A stretch of DNA of 14,180 nt from Pseudomonadota bacterium (GTDB taxonomy: Bacteria > Bdellovibrionota > Bacteriovoracia > Bacteriovoracales > Bacteriovoracaceae), in contig JAEYUK010000210.1 of NCBI GenBank assembly GCA_023432655.1, positions 1 to 14,180 of the forward strand, read 5' to 3'. A program made the translations under genes and the position numbers. Under the pieces are notes generated by a model. That model ran no database searches. It was not told the origin of the DNA and was given only the letters and a program-made list of their open reading frames with translations. Positions 6,348 through 14,180 of the stretch are shown here, piece by piece; positions within the stretch are counted from its first letter, which is position 1; each line of letters begins with the position of its first letter.

Positions 6348-8075
6348 TTAAACCAATGAAGAAAGATCTGATTTAACGAGACCTTTTGGAATCGCTGAGA
6401 GAAGAGTTCTGGTGTACTCTTCTTTTGGATTCTTATAGATGTTACTCGCCTTATCCATCTCGATAATTTTACCGGCGTTCATCACACCGACTTCATCAGC
6501 GATGAAGTTCACTACCGACAGATCGTGGGAAATAAACACATAAGTTAAGCCGAACTCTTGCTGAAGATCTAAGAGCAAGTTCAACACTTGGGCCTGAACA
6601 GAAACATCCAGCGCTGAAACCGACTCGTCACAAACAACGAACTCCGGACGAAGCATAAGAGCACGAGCAATACAGATTCTCTGTCTTTGCCCACCAGAGA
6701 ACTCATGAGGGTATCTGTTAAGCTGATTAGCACTCAGTCCAACTTTCTGGAAAAGCTCGCGGGCCATATCCAGGCGCTCTTGTCTGCCAGAACCAATATT
6801 ATGAATATTTAGTGGCTCAGTAAGAATCTCTGAAACCGTCATCCGAGGGTTTAATGAAGAATAGGGATCCTGGAAAATAATCTGCATTTTACGGCGAAGA
6901 AGGCGAAGCTCTTCCGCATATACGTTAGTGATGTCTTTCCCGTCATAAATAATGCTTCCCGAAGAAGGCTCAACCAGACGCAGGATAGATCGGCCTAGAG
7001 TCGTTTTACCACAACCCGACTCACCCACGAGACCTAGTGTTTTCCCTTTCTTCAACTTAAAGCTAACATCATTAACCGCTTTAAAGTGATCTACCGTTCG
7101 ACCGAAGATCCCGCCTTTAATTGGGAATTGAGTTACAAGGTTATTTACCTCTAAAAGGATGTCGCTGCTTTTTTCAACTTCAGATTCTTTTTCAAAAACC
7201 TGTACTCTTTCAGCAGATACATGTTTTTCTGTTCCATCTTCATTCATGAAGTCTGAAACAGTGAGAAGTCTTCTTGGGTTGGCACCTAATTTGGGTCTAC
7301 AGGCGAGAAGTCCTTTGGTGTAAGGATGCTGGGCCGTATAGAAAACTTCCTTAGCATTATTCTTTTCAACTACATTAGATCGATACATCACCACAACGTC
7401 ATCAGCGATATCACCAATAACACCCAGGTCGTGAGTGATGAACATCATACTCATGTTATATTTCTGTTGTAGGCTATGAAGAAGATCGAGAACTTGCTTC
7501 TGAATAGTCACATCCAAAGCAGTGGTCGGTTCATCACAAATGAGAAGTTTTGGCTCACAAGCAATCGCCATAGCAATCATCACACGCTGCTTTTGGCCCC
7601 CTGACATTTCATGGGGGTATTTATGAGCGCTGGCCGGAGGATTTGGGATCCCCACCTGATTCATAAGATCAACGGCACGATCCCAGGCTTCTTTCTTTGA
7701 AATCTGACGGTGAATTCGAATGGTTTCTGCAATTTGATCTCCGACCTTAAAAACCGGATTCAAACTGGTCATTGGTTCCTGGAAAATCATAGAAATCTGA
7801 TTTCCACGAATCTGACGCATTTTATCTTCGTTGAACTTTAAAAGATCCTGGCCGTTAAAAAGGATTTCCCCTTGAGGAATTTTAGCGGCAGGTTTTTGTA
7901 AAAGGCCCATGACTGCCAGAGAAGTCACTGATTTTCCCGATCCAGACTCTCCTACGATACCAATCGTTTTACCGGCAGGTATATCAAATGAAATGTTATT
8001 CACGGCCCGAGTCACACCTTCGCCGGTGTGAAAGTCAACCACGAGATTTCTTACTGAAAGAAGTGGTGAAGTCAT
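6348..8075 (-). CDS. Peptide ABC transporter ATP-binding protein, two fused NBDs (DppD-DppF/YejF type)
   Basis: A 575-residue protein holding both nucleotide-binding domains of an oligopeptide-type importer. Domain 1 has Walker A GESGSGKS (42-49), Q-loop Gln99, signature MSGGQKQR (157-164), Walker B LLICDEP (177-183) and switch His215, followed by the HPYTKGLL motif typical of peptide-family ATPases. Domain 2 has Walker [10 protein letters not shown] (351-359), Q-loop Gln402, signature FSGGQRQR (459-466), Walker B FVVCDES (479-485) and His517. Both sites keep all catalytic residues, so both should bind and hydrolyse ATP on the cytoplasmic face. The linker (about 270-305) is charged and poorly conserved. 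Single-chain double ATPases of this sort are known as YejF and GsiA. It is last in the operon, two bases after the second permease, with AAGGA inside the end of that gene as its ribosome site. Confidence 0.95.
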   Translation of the reverse strand: MTSPLLSVRNLVVDFHTGEGVTRAVNNISFDIPAGKTIGIVGESGSGKSVTSLAVMGLLQKPAAKIPQGEILFNGQDLLKFNEDKMRQIRGNQISMIFQEPMTSLNPVFKVGDQIAETIRIHRQISKKEAWDRAVDLMNQVGIPNPPASAHKYPHEMSGGQKQRVMIAMAIACEPKLLICDEPTTALDVTIQKQVLDLLHSLQQKYNMSMMFITHDLGVIGDIADDVVVMYRSNVVEKNNAKEVFYTAQHPYTKGLLACRPKLGANPRRLLTVSDFMNEDGTEKHVSAERVQVFEKESEVEKSSDILLEVNNLVTQFPIKGGIFGRTVDHFKAVNDVSFKLKKGKTLGLVGESGCGKTTLGRSILRLVEPSSGSIIYDGKDITNVYAEELRLLRRKMQIIFQDPYSSLNPRMTVSEILTEPLNIHNIGSGRQERLDMARELFQKVGLSANQLNRYPHEFSGGQRQRICIARALMLRPEFVVCDESVSALDVSVQAQVLNLLLDLQQEFGLTYVFISHDLSVVNFIADEVGVMNAGKIIEMDKASNIYKNPKEEYTRTLLSAIPKGLVKSDLSSLV

Positions 8076-8077
8076 TG

Positions 8078-8929
8078 CTATTTTCCTTTTAGCTTTGGAT
8101 CAAGGGAGTCACGTAGTGCATCCCCGAGTAAATTAAACGCAAGTACGACTAAGAACATGGCGAATGTAGCACCTGCAAGCTGCCACCAAACTCCACGAGC
8201 AAGTTCAAGTTTAGCATCATCGATCATTGTCCCCCAACTTGGTTCACCCTGAACTCCAAGACCGAGGTAAGAAAGAATAACTTCCGACTTAATCGCAAAC
8301 TGGAACTGTAATGAGGTATTAATGATCACAATGTGAGTAACGTTAGGAAGGATATGAAGAAACAGCTTACGAAAGTGTCCTCCTCCAATCGCTCCTGCGG
8401 CCTGAACGTATTCACGTTCTTTATGCTTAATCACTTCACCACGAATAAGACGACATAAGGTCACCCAGCTCGTTGCACCTAGTGCGATGTAAACAGCAAA
8501 GATCCCCTTTCCTAGAATCATGGTAATGGAAATCAAAAGCATGATATTTGGGATGGAAGAGAAAGTTGTATAAAGCCAGGTGATGAAATCATCAACCCAA
8601 CCACCGAAATAACCGGCCACAGCACCTAAAATAACACCGATTGGAATGGCGATCAGAGCAGTGAAGAGTCCAACCGACATGGCAATTTGGGTTCCATGGA
8701 CAACTTTCGCAAATACGTCACGGCCAAAAATGTCAGTCCCAAACCAATGTTCAGCAGAAGGCGGAAGATTGGAAGCTCCCACTTCTTTTGCCCAATCAGA
8801 GGCGATAAGACCCATCGATGCTAAAATAGCGACTAAGGAATAAATAACAACAATCACCAAAGAGACCAGGGCCATCCGGTCCTGGATAAGTCTCTTAAAG
8901 GCGTCTTTCCACAATGAATTCTCTTTCAT
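8078..8929 (-). CDS. Peptide ABC transporter permease (DppC/OppC/YejE family)
   Basis: A 283-residue inner-membrane permease. It has an N-terminal membrane helix (about 20-42), the periplasmic [13 protein letters not shown] segment (61-73) found in DppC-type proteins, and then five further hydrophobic stretches. The cytoplasmic coupling loop is [19 protein letters not shown] (172-190), the family's EAA-like motif that docks on the ATPase. [17 protein letters not shown] (220-236) and the C-terminal [12 protein letters not shown] are also typical. It should pair with the DppB-like protein to form the channel. The ATG is at 8929, 11 bases after the upstream permease stop, with only a weak purine-rich AGAAGTAG ribosome site. 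Translation may therefore depend partly on coupling. Confidence 0.95.
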   Translation of the reverse strand: MKENSLWKDAFKRLIQDRMALVSLVIVVIYSLVAILASMGLIASDWAKEVGASNLPPSAEHWFGTDIFGRDVFAKVVHGTQIAMSVGLFTALIAIPIGVILGAVAGYFGGWVDDFITWLYTTFSSIPNIMLLISITMILGKGIFAVYIALGATSWVTLCRLIRGEVIKHKEREYVQAAGAIGGGHFRKLFLHILPNVTHIVIINTSLQFQFAIKSEVILSYLGLGVQGEPSWGTMIDDAKLELARGVWWQLAGATFAMFLVVLAFNLLGDALRDSLDPKLKGK

Positions 8930-8940
8930 ATTTTCTACTT

Positions 8941-9876
8941 CTACTTCAATTTCACTCTAGGATCAGCAAACGTATAAAGAACGTCTGTCACTAAACTGAG
9001 GATGATATAAAGGACACTTGATAAAATTGCCATCGCCTTAATAACCGGAAAGTCCGATGAGTTAAGAGCATTGAGCGTAATACCACCAAGACCCGGGATA
9101 CTAAAAAAGTTCTCAAGAAGGAGCGCACCTAAAATAAGCGTAGGGATCTGAATCACTACGTAAGTAATAATAGGAATGAGTGCGTTTCTTAAAACGTGTT
9201 TAAGTAAAACGACTACCTCTCCTAACCCCTTAGCGCGAGCAGTACGAACATAGTCCTGATAAATCTCATCCAGGATAACTGTTCTAAAGAAACGGACATC
9301 CGGACCAAGACTTAAAAGAATAAAGATGATTGCAGGTAGTGCAATATAAGGAACGAAATCAGGAAACCCGAATTCAAATCCAGAGATTTCAAACCAACCA
9401 AGCTTATAGGCAAAAAAGTATTGGAAGAAGAGAATGTACGCTAGAGCGGAAATACTCACGCCAGCAATACAAAGGAAGCGTACAAATAAATCGATGCCCT
9501 TTCCGCGATAGAAAGCTACCACCAAGGCTACAATGAGTGACAAGATAGTTGAGATCACAAAAGCTGGAACCGTCAGGGCCATTGAAGGGTATGCCCCTTG
9601 AATGATCATCTGAGAGATTTCCTGCTTGGTTGCCCATGATCTTCCAAAATCAAAAGTAAAAGCTGATTTTACAACATCGAGATACTGATCAAATAAAGGC
9701 TTATTCAGTCCTAATTGTTCTCTAAGCTCCATCATCTGTTTTGCAGTAGCATTTTTTCCTAATAAAACTGCAGTCGGATCACCGGATACCAGGTTAAACA
9801 ATACGAAAATAATGAAACTCACCCCCAGGAGAACGGGGATGAGATATAACAGTCGTCTAATAATATACTTGAGCAT
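8941..9876 (-). CDS. Peptide ABC transporter permease (DppB/OppB/YejB family)
   Basis: A 311-residue inner-membrane permease. The N-terminus YIIRRLLYLIPVLLGVSFIIF is the standard first helix of DppB-type proteins, followed by the periplasmic GDPTAVLLG and LREQLGLNKPLFDQY segments. Further helices lie at about 97-122, 133-156, 177-190, 233-255 and 280-300. The coupling loop is DYVRTARAKGLGE (208-220), and the family hallmarks FSIPGLGG (258-265) and C-terminal FADPRVKLK are present. It forms the transmembrane channel with the DppC-like partner. The ATG at 9876 lies eight bases after the binding-protein stop and has a short AGG ribosome site four bases upstream. The tight spacing shows a single operon. 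Confidence 0.96.
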   Translation of the reverse strand: MLKYIIRRLLYLIPVLLGVSFIIFVLFNLVSGDPTAVLLGKNATAKQMMELREQLGLNKPLFDQYLDVVKSAFTFDFGRSWATKQEISQMIIQGAYPSMALTVPAFVISTILSLIVALVVAFYRGKGIDLFVRFLCIAGVSISALAYILFFQYFFAYKLGWFEISGFEFGFPDFVPYIALPAIIFILLSLGPDVRFFRTVILDEIYQDYVRTARAKGLGEVVVLLKHVLRNALIPIITYVVIQIPTLILGALLLENFFSIPGLGGITLNALNSSDFPVIKAMAILSSVLYIILSLVTDVLYTFADPRVKLK

Positions 9877-9884
9877 CTTACCTA

Positions 9885-11642
9885 CTAAAACTTCTTACTA
9901 AGTTGTTTTTTAACTTCAAGGTCTACGTTTAAATATTGAAATTGGTTATGGTTGAATTCCATCACTTTAAAGTTCTTCAACCAGGCCTGGGTTAAATAGA
10001 TGTCTGTGCGGTTGAAGCTAAACACCCAAGGAACATCCAAAGCCGCCATCTCATTTAGCTTCTCATAAAGAGCAGTTCTTTCTGGTGAATCCTGCATAAT
10101 TGTTGCTTTCGCAAAAAGAGCGTCGAATTCAGGATTACAGTAGTTGGCACCGTTTGATCCTGGGGCCTGGTTAGGACAGTAAAGAAGACCTAGGAAGTTT
10201 TCGGCATCCGGATAGTCTGCTCCCCAACCCATCGTGTACATCTGGTGCTGCTTCTTAGTGACCTTATTTACAAGTTCAGGCCAGGTGTTCATACCGACTT
10301 TAATTTTAATCCCGATTTTCTCCATACACTTCGCGAAGAACTCAATCTGCTGACGAGCAACAGTTTCGTTTCTTGTTTGAATAGTTATTTCCGGGAAACC
10401 TTTACCTTCTGGATATCCAGCTTCAGCAAGGAGTTTTTTGGCCTGTTCAATATCAAGCTTAGTATAAGGGTTTTTGAAATCCTTTCTGTTACCTGCGAGT
10501 CCTGGCGGAACCGGACCAGTAGAGACGAAAGCTGTATTCTCGTGGAAAAGACGGTTCGCCTCATCACGGTCATAGGCCAGGTTCATCGCACGTCTAACTT
10601 TAACATCTTTGAAAATTGGATTTTCATGGTTAAAAGCGAAGTAAGTGACATCAAGCATAGGCAGCATGAATAAACGCATGCCTTTTTCTTTATGTTCAGC
10701 GCGAAGTTCTGTTTTTTCATCCAAGGTTTGCTGGATGTTTACATCTTTAATTTCGATGATATCTGTTTTAGCTCTCTGGAAGCTCAACCATTTTGGCTGA
10801 GATTCAACAGTAATATAGACATTGATTTTATCGACTAAGGGAAGCTTCTTACCGGCATCAGAAAGAAGACCTCTTTTATCGTCCCCTTCTTCACCTTCTG
10901 ATGGATAAAATTTTTCCCGGAACTTCGGGTTACGATTGTAAACGATCATATTTGATTGATCAAAGAGTGGCAGAATAAACGCACCTGTTCCAACCGGGTG
11001 ATTTAAAAACTCTTTTCCAAAGTGATCAACTGCTTCCTTGGCCACGATGAATGTGTAAGGCATAGCAAGGGCATAAAGGAATTGAGGGTATGGTTTTTTT
11101 AGTTTGATCTGGATAGTGTAATCATCCACTTTTTTCAAACCTTCAATCGGCTCATCATAATTAGTTGTTTCAGCTTGAGCGTATTTTTCTCTCCATTCAT
11201 TTAGGCCTGCAATTCTATCATCAAGAACCCACCAGCCTTTAGCTGTAAGCTTCGGGTCAGCAAGTCTTTTATAAGAGTAAAGAACGTCATCAGCTTTTAA
11301 TTCACGGCCGATTCCATCTTTGAAAGCAGGACTATCATGGAACAAGACACCTTTCTTGATTTTGAAAGTGTATGTCAGCCCATCTTTACTTACTTCCGGC
11401 ATGCTTTCAGCAAGATTCGGCATAAGTTCATATGGACGTTTTAATGGATGAAATTCGAAGAGACCTTCATAAACTTTTCCAGCTTCGTTGCCAGAGTATT
11501 TGTCAGAGGCGTTGATGGGATCAAATCCAGAAATTTTTTCTGGAGAAACCAGATTGATCTCTCTTTCAGTGAAATCATTTTGCTTACTGCATCCGAAAAC
11601 AAGAGTGAGCATAACGCTCAAAATTAAAACCAAACCCTTCAT
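9885..11642 (-). CDS. Peptide-binding lipoprotein of the ABC importer (SBP family 5, DppA/OppA type)
   Basis: A 585-residue binding protein. The leader MKGLVLILSVMLTLVFGC ends in a lipobox with Cys18, so it should be a lipoprotein facing the periplasm. Family-5 features include ISGFDPINASDKYSGNEAG near the start, the LAESMPEVSKDGLTYTFKIK segment, DVKVRRAMNLAYDRDEANRL, and GWGADYPDAENFLGLLYCPN near the C-terminal lobe. This family binds di- and oligopeptides and some other solutes such as nickel or opines, so the exact ligand is open. The start ATG at 11642 has AGGAG five bases upstream. It is the first gene of the four-gene operon, preceded by a perfect TATAAT box, and probably the most highly expressed member, as is usual for binding proteins. 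Confidence 0.95.
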   Translation of the reverse strand: MKGLVLILSVMLTLVFGCSKQNDFTEREINLVSPEKISGFDPINASDKYSGNEAGKVYEGLFEFHPLKRPYELMPNLAESMPEVSKDGLTYTFKIKKGVLFHDSPAFKDGIGRELKADDVLYSYKRLADPKLTAKGWWVLDDRIAGLNEWREKYAQAETTNYDEPIEGLKKVDDYTIQIKLKKPYPQFLYALAMPYTFIVAKEAVDHFGKEFLNHPVGTGAFILPLFDQSNMIVYNRNPKFREKFYPSEGEEGDDKRGLLSDAGKKLPLVDKINVYITVESQPKWLSFQRAKTDIIEIKDVNIQQTLDEKTELRAEHKEKGMRLFMLPMLDVTYFAFNHENPIFKDVKVRRAMNLAYDRDEANRLFHENTAFVSTGPVPPGLAGNRKDFKNPYTKLDIEQAKKLLAEAGYPEGKGFPEITIQTRNETVARQQIEFFAKCMEKIGIKIKVGMNTWPELVNKVTKKQHQMYTMGWGADYPDAENFLGLLYCPNQAPGSNGANYCNPEFDALFAKATIMQDSPERTALYEKLNEMAALDVPWVFSFNRTDIYLTQAWLKNFKVMEFNHNQFQYLNVDLEVKKQLSKKF

Positions 11643-11669
11643 TTACGCTCCTCTCAAAAATAAGCATTA

Positions 11670-11723
11670 ATTATAAGCTATTAGAATTGATTAATCTTTA
11701 TAAAAACAGTGCGTTCTTGACAA
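11670..11723 (-). promoter_or_regulatory. Promoter region of the peptide-importer operon
   Basis: Two overlapping candidates are visible on the minus strand. One is a perfect TATAAT (11670-11675) without a good -35. The other is TTGTCA (11718-11723) followed after a short 15-base spacer by TATAAA (11697-11702). The TTGTCA lies inside an 11-base palindrome, TCTTGACAAGA on the plus strand (11715-11725), which could be a small operator. Either candidate would give a short leader before the ATG at 11642. Confidence 0.45.
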
Positions 11724-11758
11724 GAGGTGCAATTTGCGACCGGTTTTGTCAGGGAATC

Positions 11759-12421
11759 TTACTGCCAGAAAAGTTCTAATGAAAAGGACGAATTTTTCTG
11801 CTGAAAATGTCTGTCGGAAACATATAAACGGAAATTTGACTGCGAAAAGAAAGACTCTGTAAGATTTTTCCCCTCCAGGACCACACTTCGGCCCTGTTCC
11901 AGCATTTTTTGAATAATAAACTCACCTTTTGTGACGCTTATCAAAAAAGTCTCTCCATCCAGTTCACACTTAAATTCATTTAGATGCGTCGAGCACTTTC
12001 GGGAAATATTTAAGTCAGAAGCCTGAGCGAACCGAACCAGTGAGCGCATTCCAACTAAAAACTTATCGGAACTTAGAACTTTATCCAGCTGCACTCTTTT
12101 GAACTCATGACGAATTCTTCTTTCAAAAGTTTCGATTTCTGAATCTTTCATCTCTTTTTGTTTAAGATCCGGCAGGGTCATGATCTCTTCCCCTTGTAGA
12201 GGAATATTTACGCCAATAACCCAATCATGATTTTCTTTTAAAAGGCTTTCAAAACTAAAAACGTATTGGTTTTGACCTAGAGAAAGTCGACCGCGCCCTT
12301 CTCCGGTAAATTGAAAAGAATTGAGAAGTTTTTCTTTATCCTTATCATCAATTTTCTCCAGCCCTTTGAAGAGAGCACATGAGGATAGAAAAAATAAAAA
12401 GGCCATGCATTTGATAAACAT
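11759..12421 (-). CDS. Lipoprotein, candidate LolB-like outer-membrane lipoprotein receptor
   Basis: A 220-residue protein with a short lipoprotein leader, MFIKCMAFLFFLSSC, and lipid-attachment Cys15. The mature part starts with a charged linker, then FQFTGEGRGRLSLGQNQYVF (36-54), HDWVIGVNIPLQGEEIM (65-81) and later beta-like segments. The pattern of a small glycine/strand core followed by a tryptophan and a proline-glycine turn resembles LolB, which accepts lipoproteins from LolA and inserts them in the outer membrane. The similarity is weak at sequence level. Support comes from context: it follows a PA4667-type TPR gene by 37 bases, the order seen around lolB in Pseudomonas. The ATG at 12421 has GAGG very close upstream. 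A general outer-membrane lipoprotein of unknown function is the alternative. Confidence 0.75.
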   Translation of the reverse strand: MFIKCMAFLFFLSSCALFKGLEKIDDKDKEKLLNSFQFTGEGRGRLSLGQNQYVFSFESLLKENHDWVIGVNIPLQGEEIMTLPDLKQKEMKDSEIETFERRIRHEFKRVQLDKVLSSDKFLVGMRSLVRFAQASDLNISRKCSTHLNEFKCELDGETFLISVTKGEFIIQKMLEQGRSVVLEGKNLTESFFSQSNFRLYVSDRHFQQKNSSFSLELFWQ

Positions 12422-12458
12422 GACCTCATATTGAAATTGTTTTTATTGAAACGCAAGT

Positions 12459-14180
12459 TCAATCAAGCTTGCCCGAAGCCGGAAGACGGACGCTTTCCAG
12501 CTCTTCCATTTGTAGCATGATATCATTTTTATCGTTTTCATAGCGCACAAGCTTCAGGGCCGACTCGAGGTAACTTTTTGCGCGAGAGTGATCGTTCATT
12601 TTCTTATGAAGTGTCGCCAGGTGCTTTAAAATTTCCACATCTTCAGGGACTTTTTTAAAGGCATATTCCAGTTCTGCCAGGGCCTTCTCGTACTGACCTT
12701 TTTTATAATAGTACCATCCAAGAGAATCACGAATGTATCCATCATCTGGACTAATTCTTAGGGCCGTTTGAATGTATTCGAAGGCCTTATCAATATCCTC
12801 CCCTCTAACGAGAAGCGAATAGCCTAAGAAGTTCCAGGCATGAGCATTCTTCGGTTCTTTTTCAATGATACTCATAATAAGAGAAGTTGATTCTTCGTAT
12901 TTCTTCTCTTTTTCATAGAGATTAGCCAGATAGTACTTGTGTTGGGTCGAGAAATTTTTCTCATCCTGGACAACCATCATAGCTTCCATGGCTTCTCTGG
13001 ACTGACCGATACTTTCATAGAACCCAGATTTAATAACACTGAATTCCACTCTCATATCTTTAAATTCATCGAGCTTCGCATTCACAAATTGAACAAAACG
13101 ATCTTTCCATTTCGTCTGTTGTTTATTTTGATGCTCCTGCTCGGCCAGGGTCGAAAGCATATTGGCCATCTGAACAGAACTGTCTGTATACAGACCGCTG
13201 TCAGTAGGAATTTGATTGAAGTATTCAATTGATTGGGAATACTGCCTCATTTCCTGATGAATAGCGCCTAAGTAATAAAGGATTTTATCGGATTGGGGAG
13301 CCGCTGCCAGGAGGTCTTTAAAGACAGAGATCGCTTCTGGATACTTTTTAGCGTCTGTATAAAGGATACCTAACTTCACCTTTAGGTTTAAATTTTCCGG
13401 CTCAAGATCACTTAAGCGCTCAGCATAGGGAATCACTTCCTCATACTTCTCTTTTAAAAACAAGGCCTGGACAACTCTTGAAAGGATTCCCGTATCATTG
13501 GGTTGTTTTTCCAAATAGGAAGTATAAATTTTGATGGCGGCATCGTGCTGTTCTCTTTCTTCCAGAATAATTCCACGAGCGCTGACTGCCTGACCAAGAT
13601 CAGGTTGACGCTTAGTTGCCTGTTCAAAAGACTTCATCGCCTTGGAGACTTGTCCCATGTCTAGGTAAATTTTCCCCGCATAGTAGTCGTACATTCCATT
13701 TTTAGTGTCGTGAGAAGCACAAGTCTGAAGCTGCTTAATGGCTTTTGAAGTTTCTTTGTTAACGGCCATCGACTTACTTAAAAAGACGCAGGCGTCCTCA
13801 TTCTTTGGATTGGCCGCCAAAATCTGACGATAGACCGATTTGGCCATCTCTTCTTTATCAAGCCCGGTGTAGACACCAGCAAGAATAAGTCCAACCCTTT
13901 CGTCCTTACCTTTGAAATAGAGTTTTTCCAGAACTTTCATGGACTCATCCAGATCACCGACCCGGATAAGACTAATGGCGTATTTTTTCTGAACAAATTC
14001 ATCATCGGGAACGAGGGTAACCAAATGCTTAAATAAAATAGATGCTGTCGTGAAGTCCCCTTCCATCAAGGACATGTTCCCTTTTAGAAAGAGGTCTGTT
14101 GCTAAATAATTTACAGTGGATTTGTTATTTTTAGCTTCCACAACCATTTGCTCGAGCCTTTTGGAGGCGATCAACAGAGC
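12459..14180 (-). CDS. TPR-repeat protein, 5' end outside window
   Basis: The 573 visible residues are nearly all tetratricopeptide repeats, helical pairs that act as protein-protein scaffolds. Clear units include YAISLIRVGDLDESMKVLEK, YYAGKIYLDMGQVSKAMKSF, LGAIHQEMRQYSQSIEYFNQ and LANLYEKEKKYEESTSLIMS. The C-terminal block WNFLGYSLLVRGEDIDKAFE... followed by RDSLGWYYYKKGQYEKALAE and HLATLHKKM is the arrangement seen in PA4667-like proteins encoded before lolB. The frame is open to the window edge (visible start ALLIASKRLEQM). A TTG at 14174 could be read as a start, but there is no ribosome site in view, so I treat the gene as truncated by the window. An export signal may lie beyond the edge. 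It is the first visible gene of a unit with the LolB-like lipoprotein. Confidence 0.9.
   Translation of the reverse strand, partial: ALLIASKRLEQMVVEAKNNKSTVNYLATDLFLKGNMSLMEGDFTTASILFKHLVTLVPDDEFVQKKYAISLIRVGDLDESMKVLEKLYFKGKDERVGLILAGVYTGLDKEEMAKSVYRQILAANPKNEDACVFLSKSMAVNKETSKAIKQLQTCASHDTKNGMYDYYAGKIYLDMGQVSKAMKSFEQATKRQPDLGQAVSARGIILEEREQHDAAIKIYTSYLEKQPNDTGILSRVVQALFLKEKYEEVIPYAERLSDLEPENLNLKVKLGILYTDAKKYPEAISVFKDLLAAAPQSDKILYYLGAIHQEMRQYSQSIEYFNQIPTDSGLYTDSSVQMANMLSTLAEQEHQNKQQTKWKDRFVQFVNAKLDEFKDMRVEFSVIKSGFYESIGQSREAMEAMMVVQDEKNFSTQHKYYLANLYEKEKKYEESTSLIMSIIEKEPKNAHAWNFLGYSLLVRGEDIDKAFEYIQTALRISPDDGYIRDSLGWYYYKKGQYEKALAELEYAFKKVPEDVEILKHLATLHKKMNDHSRAKSYLESALKLVRYENDKNDIMLQMEELESVRLPASGKLD

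Noticed and set aside
9330..9637. Short frames on both strands inside the DppB-like permease gene
   Set aside because: They are contained in a gene with full family hallmarks and show no independent start signals.
11700..11758. A terminator hairpin GGTCGCA/TGCACC after the LolB-like gene
   Set aside because: The stem has only six pairs with a bulge and a three-base loop, and no T-run follows it.

Overview
The window looks like a chromosomal segment from a free-living Gram-negative bacterium. Two lipoproteins, a LolB-like candidate, a periplasmic-binding-protein transporter and a TPR/LolB gene pair all imply an outer membrane. By eye the base composition is moderately AT-rich. Together with a divergent HD-GYP protein and a small secreted Cys-containing protein, this would fit the Bdellovibrionota (Bacteriovorax-like predators), but that is inference only. 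No phage, transposase or CRISPR signature was found, and gene density is high.

Layout. The left edge holds the 5' part of a secreted protein gene (minus strand, runs off at base 1). Next is a tRNA-Leu(UAG) gene with its own sigma70-type promoter and a strong intrinsic terminator (minus). Then comes a two-gene minus-strand unit: a degenerate HD-GYP-domain protein (3575-4567) joined by a TAATG stop/start overlap to a 909-residue protein with an unrecognised N-terminal domain, a repeat-containing acidic linker and a long coiled coil (846-3575). A sodium:solute symporter (4705-6165, plus) is transcribed divergently from that unit. It converges on a complete oligopeptide-type ABC importer operon (11642 down to 6348, minus), ordered binding lipoprotein, two permeases, and a fused double ATPase. 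At the right edge, a TPR protein (5' end outside the window) is followed by a LolB-like lipoprotein (minus).

How the genes work together. The ABC operon should form one importer: the lipoprotein captures peptide, the two permeases make the channel, and the single ATPase polypeptide supplies both nucleotide-binding domains. The TPR plus LolB-like order matches a pairing known from Pseudomonas (PA4667-lolB) and points to outer-membrane lipoprotein biogenesis. The HD-GYP-like and coiled-coil proteins are translationally linked and probably share a process. The HD-GYP metal site is eroded, so a sensing or scaffolding role is more likely than c-di-GMP hydrolysis.

Most unusual points. (1) A perfect 25-bp inverted repeat (6157-6181 and 6306-6330) encloses 124 bp with nested hairpins, exactly between the convergent symporter and ABC operon; one arm contains the symporter stop codon. 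(2) The degenerate HD-GYP/coiled-coil pair is preceded by a sequence resembling a flagellar sigma28 promoter. (3) The coiled-coil protein carries internal valine-glycine repeats.
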